Below, in pieces: positions 20,831 to 27,698 of a DNA stretch of 27,698 nucleotides. The notes beneath the pieces are model-generated. The model saw nothing but the letters and a program-made list of their open reading frames with translations. It made no database searches and was not told where the DNA came from. The DNA is taken from positions 1 through 27,698 of the forward strand of contig CAYWTW010000002.1 in NCBI GenBank assembly GCA_964461325.1, given 5' to 3'. The stretch comes from CAYUVV01 sp964461325 (GTDB lineage: Bacteria > Patescibacteriota > Minisyncoccia > Phycocordibacterales > JACOZG01). The position numbers were made by a program, and so were the translations under genes. Numbering within the stretch: position 1 is the stretch's first letter; the number at the start of each line of letters is the position of its first letter.

Positions 20831-21874
20831 TTATCCCGTCCAGTAGAAAGCCATAATTGAAAAATCAACTAAATCAATCCGCCCATCGCCGTTCAGACGC
20901 TCCCCTTCTCGTACGGCAAATTCCGAGCTAATCGGCCGTTTATACCAATAAGCGGCGATCGAGAAATCAATTAAATTAACCCGGCCATCGATATTAAGAT
21001 CGCCTTTTAACAAACTAGAACCGCCATCACTAAAAACATTTTTTGTACCAACCACGAACGCCAAGACCTTACCGAAAGAACTAATTTCATTAGCCACCGC
21101 TGATTTGGCCTTAGTTTGGTGTTGGCCATAATCAAGCGGTGTCGTGTCTAAGTTGTAGAGATAAACACCGTTGGCATCAGTTGGTGCCTGGACAAAAAAT
21201 TCTTGGGGCGAATGGACGGAAATGGTGATTTGGGAAGTGGGCACGCTCTGGCCGAAAATCGACAAATTATCACCACGGCGGACTTCCGATTTGTCGATGT
21301 CAATTGTGGGCGAAATAAAAATTCCGCCGATGTCGGTAGTAACACCGCGAGTAATGAACACGGGAAAGGTGAACAAGGCCGAGCGTCGACCACCAGCGTC
21401 TTCACCAAAAACGGCAAAAATATAATTCCCCGCTGACAAGTCTTTCAAGCTAATCGTAAATTTAGCATCCGGACCGGCCACGCTATTAACCACCAATTGG
21501 CCGTCTTTGAGCACGCCAACGCGACTTAGGGGGTAGGCGCGGCCGGAAAAATTAATACCGGTTTCCCCGGAACCCCCCCCGCCCCCAGATCCACCTCCGC
21601 CGCTGGGAGGATTAGAAGTACAGGCCGAAGCGTTGAAAAAACAATCGGAACGACAACTCAAAGTCCCGCCAACGTAGCCTTGAGTTAGGCAGGTTTGATT
21701 GTTTAAATTAACTCCATCGCAATCTTCTCCCGACTGGATTAAACCATCGCCGCAACCAGGGACCAAACCGCTAACCGTAACGTCGCCTGAGTCCGCCACA
21801 ACCCCGAAGGGAACGAGGTAAATTAGCATCGCCAACGCGCAACCAAAACTCAAAATCGAAAAGGGTGACTTCAT
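20831..21874 (-). CDS. Secreted protein with Cys-rich repeat, Gly-rich linker, Ig-like domains and C-terminal dockerin
   Basis: A 347-residue secreted protein. A signal peptide (~1-27, ends VVADS) is followed by a disulphide-rich repeat (~40-86: CGDGLIQSGEDCDG, TCLTQGYVGGTLSC, SDCFFNASAC). This repeat resembles the DUF4215/Myxococcus Cys-rich repeat found in surface proteins. A pure Gly/Ser linker (91-103) precedes two Ig-like or carboxypeptidase-regulatory-like beta domains (~106-280). The C-terminus (291-347) has two Ca2+-binding loops typical of type I dockerins: GDLNIDGRVNLIDFSIAAYW and RLNGDGRIDLVDFSIMAFYW. Each loop keeps the D-x-N-x-D-G-x-[VI]-[ND]-x-x-D spacing. The ATG overlaps the upstream DUF916-like gene in an ATGA overlap, and the cohesin gene starts 2 bp after its stop. 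So it likely docks on the downstream scaffold. Confidence 0.9.
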   Translation of the reverse strand: MKSPFSILSFGCALAMLIYLVPFGVVADSGDVTVSGLVPGCGDGLIQSGEDCDGVNLNNQTCLTQGYVGGTLSCRSDCFFNASACTSNPPSGGGGSGGGGGSGETGINFSGRAYPLSRVGVLKDGQLVVNSVAGPDAKFTISLKDLSAGNYIFAVFGEDAGGRRSALFTFPVFITRGVTTDIGGIFISPTIDIDKSEVRRGDNLSIFGQSVPTSQITISVHSPQEFFVQAPTDANGVYLYNLDTTPLDYGQHQTKAKSAVANEISSFGKVLAFVVGTKNVFSDGGSSLLKGDLNIDGRVNLIDFSIAAYWYKRPISSEFAVREGERLNGDGRIDLVDFSIMAFYWTG

Positions 21875-22878
21875 TCATTCAGGCGCCCAGCACTGGCCCG
21901 GGCAATAATCCAACGATTATAACGTCGCAGTCCCCAACGCCCCAAACCAAAAAATAAAATCAATGAGCCAAAAACCAAACTCAAGATTTGCCAAGGGAAA
22001 ATCCAAAATTTAACTTCGGCATTAATTAATTTATTATCACGATCGTAATTTAAATTGAGGTTGGCGGAATACGGCCCAATCGCCCAATCCGACCACTGAC
22101 GACTGATTGCCGCCCAAAAACCAGAGCGAGAATCGAGAATACCGGATTCGACAATCTGCAGTGGGTCTTGATTATGTTCAATCCAAAACAATTCGAATTG
22201 CCTAGCGCTGCCGGGTAAAACATTACCATCGCGCCGATTAGCGTTAAGCGTTGAAACGTTTTGGCCGAAAAAATTCTTTATCGTTAATTCCCCGGCCGGT
22301 TTGATCCGTTCACGGCCACTATTCACGAACCGGTAAACAAAACTAACCGGCAAAGAATCAGTCCATCGCGCGCCGTCTTTCAAACTTAATTCTAGAGCCG
22401 GGCCATCACTAATTCCCAAATCGCCGGTAACGCTTAACAAAATGAGCATTCCTAATTTGCCTCCAACCGAAACTTGACCGCCGCCAGAAGTCTCTGGCGC
22501 GGAAGTCCCCCAAAAAATCGCAGCAAAGTGCCCACCCGGCTTAGCGTCGCCCGGGACATTAATCAAAAAAGGAACGGCAATTCGTTCATTGGGCTCCAAA
22601 GTTACCGCTTCCTGAATCTCAATCCACGAAGCTAAATCCTCGTCGACATTAGGCAAAAAATACGGCGCGCCTGATTCGCCCCGTGATTCAAAATTGGCGG
22701 CCGAAGAATAAAAGGTTTTGGCTTCAACCTCTTCATTGAAAAGTTGAATCTCTCCAGTTAAGGTTTGACCCGGGTCAGACCCGACCTCCAAACGTACCGG
22801 CGAAATAGTTAAAGCCAAAGCTGGCTCCGCGAGGACCAGAGCGCCGACGCAAAGTAAACAGAAAAAACCATATTTCAT
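21871..22878 (-). CDS. DUF916/WxLIP-like membrane-anchored surface protein
   Basis: A 335-residue protein with a signal peptide (MKYGFFCLLCVGALVLAEPALA), an N-terminal Ig-like domain with the DUF916-type opening LTISPVRLEVGSDPGQTLTG (residues 23-42) and the conserved VPGDAKPGGHFAAIFW segment (108-123). A second Ig-like domain follows (~160-285), then one C-terminal span (~293-313) and a basic cytoplasmic tail (RWGLRRYNRW). In Firmicutes, DUF916 proteins (WxLIP) sit beside WxL proteins, bind peptidoglycan and partner proteins, and have the same signal, two-Ig, TM layout. Here it is flanked upstream by the protein with a WxL-like C-terminal domain (3-nt gap) and downstream by the dockerin gene (4-bp overlap). 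The family assignment is by layout and motifs. Confidence 0.8.
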   Translation of the reverse strand: MKYGFFCLLCVGALVLAEPALALTISPVRLEVGSDPGQTLTGEIQLFNEEVEAKTFYSSAANFESRGESGAPYFLPNVDEDLASWIEIQEAVTLEPNERIAVPFLINVPGDAKPGGHFAAIFWGTSAPETSGGGQVSVGGKLGMLILLSVTGDLGISDGPALELSLKDGARWTDSLPVSFVYRFVNSGRERIKPAGELTIKNFFGQNVSTLNANRRDGNVLPGSARQFELFWIEHNQDPLQIVESGILDSRSGFWAAISRQWSDWAIGPYSANLNLNYDRDNKLINAEVKFWIFPWQILSLVFGSLILFFGLGRWGLRRYNRWIIARASAGRLNE

Positions 22879-22881
22879 TCT

Positions 22882-23964
22882 TCAAAAATTAGCGGTCGCG
22901 GTGTAGGTGATGGTAGAAGTATAGGCACCCGCCTCGGTATTGGAAGAAATGTTAGCTAAGTAACGAACAGAGTAAGTGGTGTCGGCTGATGGCCCGGTAG
23001 ACGCCGCCACCTCATCCGGAAAAGCGGCGGTATCGAAAGCAAAACCGGAGGCGGCGTAGGGCGCGCTGACGGCACCCGAGCCGCCGGTGGCCGTAGCCCG
23101 GATACCAAACTGCTCACTGCCGGCGGAAGAGGCGGTGTTCGAAGAGCCGATGGCCGTAATGGTATTAGCGCCGGAAGTGAGGGTGGTGCCCGTCGCGGTT
23201 AAAGTATAACCATTGGCGGCGTTGGTTCCCACAACTACATCGTGAGCTCCCGCCTCAGAAACATCTCCGGCCCCGTCTCCCGTCGCGTAACGTGCCGCCG
23301 AAGACGATAATGTGCCGAAGCCGATAGAGTTATCGCTGATGCTGAAAGACAGAGATTCGTCGACGGTCGCGCTAACCGCGACTTGGTCATCACTCAAAAG
23401 ATAGACCACGATATCGCCAGAGTCACCAAAGGAACCGGCGACAGCAATTGACGCCGCACCGGTGGAAGAATTGTTAGTTACTTGGTTAGTGCCGCCGCTG
23501 GCGTTAGTACCAATCTTGATCCGGACGCAAGCATCAGCGGCAATCGCCGACGCGCCAACGCCATCAGTCGGCGGCGTGAGAGTCATGACTTGGCTCGAAG
23601 TGGCAAAACCCCAAGCCGAACCGGTCGCGGACGCGGCAAGAGTTTCGGAGTTGCTGTAGGTTGGACTAGTACAATTCGATTGACTACCCGCCGAGTGGTC
23701 AAGGTCTAAATCTCCGAAAGCCACCGCTCCGAAAGCCCAACCGGAGGGGAACGTGATGGTAATCGTGTCGGTTGATTGGTTGGCGCCAGTGGGAGTACGA
23801 AAAACTATCGTGTGGTTAGAAGCGGTGCTAGTTTTCAAGCTCGACAGAGTGTCGGACTTGTTCAACAGCGAAGCGGCTTCCGCCACGCGCGGAAACGGGC
23901 TAAATCCCAACGCCGCCAAAGACAAAATGGTCCCCAAAGTAAGCAGTTTTTTAATAAATTTCAT
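22882..23964 (-). CDS. Secreted surface protein with WxL-like C-terminal domain (Tyr variant)
   Basis: A 360-residue secreted protein. The signal peptide (1-30, AEA cleavage) leads to an N-terminal beta-rich domain (~31-200) with Thr/Ser/Ala-rich composition and two Cys (SNCTS, DACVRI). The C-terminal domain (~205-360) matches the plan of WxL cell-wall-binding domains. SFSISDNSIGFGTL opens it, followed by DVVVGTNAANGYTLTATGTTLTSG and the ending AGAYTSTITYTATANF. The two places where WxL domains carry Trp (GWxLT and LTWxL) have Tyr here (Tyr253 and Tyr354). No sorting signal or membrane anchor is seen, so attachment would be noncovalent. A shared 346-bp perfect DNA repeat with the 24059-26836 gene covers residues ~206-321. 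ATG at 23964 follows an intergenic region with TATAAT at 24002-23997. Confidence 0.8.
   Translation of the reverse strand: MKFIKKLLTLGTILSLAALGFSPFPRVAEAASLLNKSDTLSSLKTSTASNHTIVFRTPTGANQSTDTITITFPSGWAFGAVAFGDLDLDHSAGSQSNCTSPTYSNSETLAASATGSAWGFATSSQVMTLTPPTDGVGASAIAADACVRIKIGTNASGGTNQVTNNSSTGAASIAVAGSFGDSGDIVVYLLSDDQVAVSATVDESLSFSISDNSIGFGTLSSSAARYATGDGAGDVSEAGAHDVVVGTNAANGYTLTATGTTLTSGANTITAIGSSNTASSAGSEQFGIRATATGGSGAVSAPYAASGFAFDTAAFPDEVAASTGPSADTTYSVRYLANISSNTEAGAYTSTITYTATANF
23003..23348. repeat. 346-bp perfect direct repeat, copy 1 (inside the 360-aa gene)
   Basis: From gccgccacctcatccgg to gctgatgctgaaag, this stretch is, as read base by base, identical to 24180-24525 at a constant offset of 1177. 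Sequence diverges sharply on both sides, although the protein domain homology continues. Confidence 0.9.
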
Positions 23965-23996
23965 AAATAAAAATAACCCGAGATTAATTGTTTATT

Positions 23997-24002
23997 ATTA
24001 TA
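23997..24002 (-). promoter_or_regulatory. Internal -10 box before the 360-aa surface gene
   Basis: Minus-strand TATAAT lies in the only real gap (94 bp) of the surface operon. It would give a leader of about 26 nt without a Shine-Dalgarno, and no clear -35 was found. A second start point inside the operon is possible. Confidence 0.4.
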
Positions 24003-24058
24003 ACACTCTTAACATGATAGATATTGATAAAGTAATCCACAGGCCACTCATTTTTGAC

Positions 24059-26836
24059 TCAAAAAGTCCCGGTAACTACGTAAGTTACGGTTGCGGCGTA
24101 CGCCCCAGCTTCGGTCGTGGGAGAAATATTGGCTAAATAACGTACAGAATAAACGGTGTCGACCGAAGTTCCGCTGGCGGCCGCCACCTCATCCGGAAAA
24201 GCGGCGGTATCGAAAGCAAAACCGGAGGCGGCGTAGGGCGCGCTGACGGCACCCGAGCCGCCGGTGGCCGTAGCCCGGATACCAAACTGCTCACTGCCGG
24301 CGGAAGAGGCGGTGTTCGAAGAGCCGATGGCCGTAATGGTATTAGCGCCGGAAGTGAGGGTGGTGCCCGTCGCGGTTAAAGTATAACCATTGGCGGCGTT
24401 GGTTCCCACAACTACATCGTGAGCTCCCGCCTCAGAAACATCTCCGGCCCCGTCTCCCGTCGCGTAACGTGCCGCCGAAGACGATAATGTGCCGAAGCCG
24501 ATAGAGTTATCGCTGATGCTGAAAGTTAAAACGGGGGTTGATTCGTTCACCGTTGTTGTTCCCGCAATAGCCACCGTCGTTGTTGGCGTTACTCCTCCAG
24601 ATGATAATGTTACGCCGGTGTAGGGATTAGTAATTTCAAACTCAATGGTTTGACCACCGGAAGCGCCGGAACCAACGTCAACTATCGCATACAGACAAAT
24701 CTCGGAGGTGGAAATGCCCGACAGAGTTCCAGATACCGTGGCTTGTTCTGACCCGTTAAACGACGCCGTGGTGCCAAATAAAGATTCGAGTCCGCTATAG
24801 CCACCACAACCCGCTTCATAATAAATATCAAGGTTGGCAAGATTGGTGTTAGCGTTGATTGTTCCTGTTTCTTTCACCGTAATGGCGGTAATAGTTCCAT
24901 TGGTACTACCGGCCGTTCTAATCGCCGTAAAATTTCCAATATAATTATTGGCGCTGTTTACATTTACGTTAGTCGTCTGCGCGCCATTAGTGCCAATATT
25001 GATAATTGGATGATTGTCCCACTGATAGGTAATAATTAAAACACCGGAAAAAACCGAAGCTTCGCCGCTCGAGTAGCAAGCAGTATAAGTGGTGGCATCG
25101 TTGGTGGTAACTGTCCCAGTAACGTTTTTCCAAAGCATCACTCGCGTTAACTCCGTATCCGTTTGGGCTGTAGAAGTATTAGAAGCCGTACAGGTGCTAG
25201 TGGTTAGATTGGCGCCCACGTCCTCATTGGCCGTCGTACCGGTGTTTTTAGCCGACATCCGGAGCGAAACGCCACGAATGGTGCGCGTGCCCACTGTTTC
25301 GGCAATTTTTGGATTAATTGCCCCTGTGCTCGTGGTGTAAGAAGTGGCCGGGGCGGCGGTTTGCTGGCCGGCAAATAAATTTTGAGTGACGAGATAGCCA
25401 TAGGCATCACTAGTATAAGTATAAGTGATCACCAATTCAGCCGAGACAGCCCCGCCGGCGTTCGCTGTCCATTGGGCAGCCGCTTGGACCGTTTTACCGC
25501 TCGAGGCCGTGGCGGCCTCGAGCTCGGAATATTCGGTTGACGGAATCAGATGAACAAAATAACCGTCGCTACTAAACACTTCAGTATCAGCCGCGATAGA
25601 GTAAGTGGTTGTCGCTGTCTCCGAATTCGAACCGACCTTAGCGGTAACGGCCAAGCTGCCGGCAGAACCGGAAGTGGCGTTGCGCGAGGCATGGACGCGA
25701 AACCAAGCTTTTTGGACGTCTACGCCCGTCTCGGGGAAATAAACCGTGGAACCAGTTAGGACGGATTTAGCCGAGTCGGCGTTACTGGTAATCAACTCGC
25801 CCGCGGGAAACACAACAGTTTTTGTTTTGGTGGCTGCGCTATTGGCATAGGTATAGGTTATGTAATTCTCTCCACCCAAAACGGTAATGGCGGTGGCATT
25901 AGTAGAAATTTCTAAAGATTGGCTAGAATTATTAGCGTAACCGTCAACACCACTTAGTAACCAATCGTACCAACCGCCATTGTTACTTAAAACGTCATTG
26001 AAATAAACACCAACACTGTCGTCTCCGCCGGGATTACCGCCAATGTCAGAAGCGGGAGACCATGTGCCAAAACGCAACACATCAGCACCTGTTTGCAAAT
26101 AAAACCATTGAGAAAGTTGGGAAGAAATCTCCGGAATCACGGCATTGTAACTAAAAGTCGGGCAATTGGAATCCATAGTACAACTAGCTTGAGACGCGGT
26201 CTTAGAGCCCGTTTCGCTCGCTGACTCCAATGGATAAACCACTGTGTTCGTTTGCGTTGAAGAAGTATCGTCGTAAGTATAGGTAATGACTAATTTGGCA
26301 TTAACTGCTTGAATATTGACCGTAGCCGTACCAGTACAAGATCCAGTAGTGGCGAAACAATAACTGATTTGAAAATTTTTGGCTGTTCCACCGCCAGTAT
26401 AAGCAGCGATATCGGACTCCGAAATAACGTTAGCTCGAAACCGGATTGCTTGCGACTCTCCTGAATTATTCCCTAAATCAGCCGTAGAAGTATAAGCCAC
26501 GGGTGTCGGCGTGCCAGAATCAGCGTCAAAATAAATGAAAGAGCTGGCATACGTAGTGGCGGTGGTCATACCTATTTGGGCGCTAATTTCTACGTAGGCA
26601 TCAATTATATCAACGCTACTTTCCGACAGAGAAAAAGACTGAACAGCCAAATCTCTTTGGACATTTTCTCCAATCCCATCATTGTCTACCAATTGCCCGC
26701 CGAAAAATTCCACCGTTCTCACTCTCGTTCCGGGAGAAGCGTGGGCCAACCGCGGCAACGGCCAGCCGTAAAACAACAGCGCGACAACCAACAGGACGGA
26801 AAAACAAAATTTAATCAGCCGTCTCGGTTTCCACAT
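24059..26836 (-). CDS. Large secreted repeat protein with WxL-like C-terminal domain (Tyr variant)
   Basis: A 925-residue secreted protein. A signal peptide with a basic start (MWKPRRLIKFCFSVLLVVALLFYG... AHAS, ~1-34) is followed by a long Thr/Ser/Ala-rich beta region. Four motif copies mark repeated beta domains: ITYTY at 184-188, 326-330 and 470-474, and ITYQW at 602-606. Each of the first two is followed by T-x-T-x-V-V-[FY]-P. A further beta domain spans ~610-760. The C-terminal ~155 residues (~770-925) are the same WxL-like domain as in the 360-aa protein, with Tyr at both Trp positions (GYTLT at 817-821; TVTYVVT near the end). Part of it is identical at DNA level. ATG at 26836 overlaps the upstream gene by 26 bp and has no Shine-Dalgarno, suggesting coupled translation. 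It is probably a long wall-attached fibre or adhesin (inference). Confidence 0.82.
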   Translation of the reverse strand: MWKPRRLIKFCFSVLLVVALLFYGWPLPRLAHASPGTRVRTVEFFGGQLVDNDGIGENVQRDLAVQSFSLSESSVDIIDAYVEISAQIGMTTATTYASSFIYFDADSGTPTPVAYTSTADLGNNSGESQAIRFRANVISESDIAAYTGGGTAKNFQISYCFATTGSCTGTATVNIQAVNAKLVITYTYDDTSSTQTNTVVYPLESASETGSKTASQASCTMDSNCPTFSYNAVIPEISSQLSQWFYLQTGADVLRFGTWSPASDIGGNPGGDDSVGVYFNDVLSNNGGWYDWLLSGVDGYANNSSQSLEISTNATAITVLGGENYITYTYANSAATKTKTVVFPAGELITSNADSAKSVLTGSTVYFPETGVDVQKAWFRVHASRNATSGSAGSLAVTAKVGSNSETATTTYSIAADTEVFSSDGYFVHLIPSTEYSELEAATASSGKTVQAAAQWTANAGGAVSAELVITYTYTSDAYGYLVTQNLFAGQQTAAPATSYTTSTGAINPKIAETVGTRTIRGVSLRMSAKNTGTTANEDVGANLTTSTCTASNTSTAQTDTELTRVMLWKNVTGTVTTNDATTYTACYSSGEASVFSGVLIITYQWDNHPIINIGTNGAQTTNVNVNSANNYIGNFTAIRTAGSTNGTITAITVKETGTINANTNLANLDIYYEAGCGGYSGLESLFGTTASFNGSEQATVSGTLSGISTSEICLYAIVDVGSGASGGQTIEFEITNPYTGVTLSSGGVTPTTTVAIAGTTTVNESTPVLTFSISDNSIGFGTLSSSAARYATGDGAGDVSEAGAHDVVVGTNAANGYTLTATGTTLTSGANTITAIGSSNTASSAGSEQFGIRATATGGSGAVSAPYAASGFAFDTAAFPDEVAAASGTSVDTVYSVRYLANISPTTEAGAYAATVTYVVTGTF
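24180..24525. repeat. 346-bp perfect direct repeat, copy 2 (inside the 925-aa gene)
   Basis: Identical to 23003-23348 as read by eye, in the same orientation and reading frame. The two copies encode the core of the shared C-terminal domain, residues ~771-886 here. Confidence 0.9.
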
Positions 26837-27554
26837 TGCTTAAATAAAACCGGTCCCCACCATCCACCGCCCCTCGAAGCTGAAGGTCGTCCAAAACCAC
26901 GCCCGGTTTGTACCAAGGCGTCCACTGGCTCCATTCGCCCCCGTCGAGACGAAACCGTGTTCGATTTTTTTCGTGGTCTATTTCTAATTCGGTCAAATAC
27001 CAACGGCGCAATGGTAAAAACAATATCGTTTCTTCGGCGCTAACACCATTCAGTAAAACGTAAAATTGGTCCGCTTCGGCGGTATAGAAAGTAAGAGCAA
27101 ATTGAACAGCGTTAATTTCCCTGGATAGGCCGCGCACGTCAAAAGAGACCGTCGGCTCGCCCCACCAATCAGGGTAAAAGTAAAAACTAATCAAATCAGA
27201 GTTGTCGGAAAAGTTGATTTCACCAACACCAGCGCTTAAAACGTTTTCTTGAGCCGTTGTCGCTTTTTCGTCTAAAGTGAGACAAGCTTCGTCGATTGGC
27301 AAATCAATCGGGCAATCGTCCTCTACCAGCACCAACCAATCACCGCCATGTTTTTCTCCTCGCCAAATACCTTGGTCAAATAATTGGCCCGGCCGTAAGG
27401 GAATTATCTCTTCGGCTACTTCGGTCTCCAAGTTAAACTCCTCGCTAATCGACAGCCAATTATTATTCGCCGCTTCTTCGGCCCAAGCCAAGGGCACAAC
27501 AAAAATTGAAAGCGTAAAAACCAAACAAGCAAACAAGAACCTCCAAAAAAACAT
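26811..27554 (-). CDS. Secreted beta-rich protein, first gene of the surface operon
   Basis: A 247-residue secreted protein. ATG at 27554 starts a classical signal peptide (MFFWRFLFACLVFTLSIFVVPLAWA, cleavage after AWA). Then comes an acidic region (~26-105, rich in Glu and Asp, with DDCPIDLPIDEACL holding a probable disulphide). A C-terminal beta domain follows, with INFSDNSDLISFYFYPDWW, AVQFALTFYTAEADQFYVLLNG, TELEIDHEKNRTRFRLDGGEW and VVLDDLQLRGAVDGGDRFYLSNVE. The alternating strands and Trp/Tyr content resemble LamG/concanavalin-like lectin folds, but I cannot assign a family. TATAAT at 27567-27562 ends 7 nt before the ATG, so the operon probably starts with a leaderless message. The end overlaps the 925-aa gene by 26 bp. 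Confidence 0.75.
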   Translation of the reverse strand: MFFWRFLFACLVFTLSIFVVPLAWAEEAANNNWLSISEEFNLETEVAEEIIPLRPGQLFDQGIWRGEKHGGDWLVLVEDDCPIDLPIDEACLTLDEKATTAQENVLSAGVGEINFSDNSDLISFYFYPDWWGEPTVSFDVRGLSREINAVQFALTFYTAEADQFYVLLNGVSAEETILFLPLRRWYLTELEIDHEKNRTRFRLDGGEWSQWTPWYKPGVVLDDLQLRGAVDGGDRFYLSNVETETAD

Positions 27555-27561
27555 TTGGTTT

Positions 27562-27570
27562 ATTATACCA
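27562..27570 (-). promoter_or_regulatory. Extended -10 promoter of the surface operon
   Basis: On the minus strand TGG-TATAAT ends exactly 7 nt before the ATG at 27554, placing the predicted transcription start on the A of the start codon. The -35 match is poor, but the TG extension compensates. Confidence 0.65.
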
Positions 27571-27698
27571 CTTTCGTTTTGATGGACCTGGGGAGAATCC
27601 CCACCCGAACGCCGCCAGGCGGGCAGGGAACTCCCGCTCAAGTTTCGTTGTGTGCGTTTGTTTGACGAAATCCGAACCTTTTTTGAGCAGAACTGACG
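27571..27698. other. Non-coding window end with small inverted repeats
   Basis: No gene is supported here. Several short GC-rich inverted repeats are visible (gggga-gaa-tcccc near 27590-27602, ccgcc-aggcgg near 27612-27622, tttcgt...acgaaa near 27640-27670). None matches tRNA, SRP RNA, tmRNA or RNase P signatures that I know. It could be the edge of an unseen neighbour's untranslated region. Confidence 0.3.

Noticed and set aside
21570..21605. Gly/Ser tract in the dockerin gene as a frameshift or sequencing error
   Set aside because: The frame stays open with correct domains on both sides; a Gly/Ser linker is normal here. Homopolymer C runs could still hide a length error.
24045..24070. tttttga-c-tcaaaaa inverted repeat at the end of the 925-aa gene as a terminator
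   Set aside because: The stem is AT-only and lies across the stop codon, too weak for a convincing intrinsic terminator.
23003..24525. CRISPR array or transposon as the cause of the 346-bp repeat
   Set aside because: Only two copies, both in-frame inside coding sequence, no spacers, no terminal inverted repeats and no transposase.
27571..27698. A structured RNA gene at the window end
   Set aside because: Several hairpins are visible, but no match to tRNA, tmRNA, SRP RNA or RNase P signatures.

Overview
The window looks like part of a chromosome from an ultra-small-genome bacterium of the Candidatus Patescibacteria / CPR type, probably Parcubacteria-like. This is inference. It rests on streamlined tail-to-tail gene packing, a DnaX reduced to a gamma-like form without its zinc module, many genes with no Shine-Dalgarno whose start codon sits 6-8 nt after a TATAAT-like box, and many short unrecognised membrane proteins. 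TGA is a normal stop, which argues against the Gracilibacteria/SR1 code. Base composition is moderate, near 50% GC by eye.

Layout. 1-1475 (+): the tail of a PEP-CTERM protein, a terminator overlapping a strong promoter, and a two-gene operon of unrecognised secreted/membrane proteins. 1492-4905: a GT4 glycosyltransferase (-), a CaCA-type cation exchanger (+), an unknown anchored protein (-) and a PIMT-like methyltransferase (+). 4909-6852 (-): typA and, upstream, tRNA-Gln(TTG). 6904-9984: small, mostly monocistronic units with their own promoters, good Shine-Dalgarno sequences and strong terminators: a free-standing RNA polymerase alpha-CTD-like protein, three unknown small proteins, and a VanY-like D,D-carboxypeptidase. 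9992-11526 (-): a two-TM mini-protein overlapping dnaX, and a Cys-rich mini-protein. 11580-18210 (-): a tightly packed cell-wall/division operon, serS-ftsQ-(L,D-transpeptidase/S11/CapA triple fusion)-amidase-dus. 18228-27567 (-): a six-gene surface operon.

The surface operon is the most interesting region. From its promoter it encodes a secreted beta-rich protein; a 925-aa surface protein; a 360-aa surface protein sharing the same C-terminal domain (a perfect 346-bp DNA repeat); a DUF916/WxLIP-like membrane-anchored protein; a secreted protein ending in a dockerin; and a membrane protein with two cohesin-like domains. The shared C-terminal domain has the layout of a Gram-positive WxL domain, but with Tyr where both WxL tryptophans would be. 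I read the locus as a CPR surface-assembly system that combines a WxL/WxLIP-like wall-attachment pair with cohesin-dockerin docking. The downstream serS-to-dus operon supplies peptidoglycan remodelling and division functions.

The six genes of the surface operon abut or overlap, apart from one 94-bp gap that holds its own TATAAT. Likewise serS to dus abut or overlap, so each cluster probably makes one polycistronic message. No rRNA, CRISPR array, transposase or integrase was seen, and no stretch longer than 300 bases lacks a gene. All family calls come from motif reading only.
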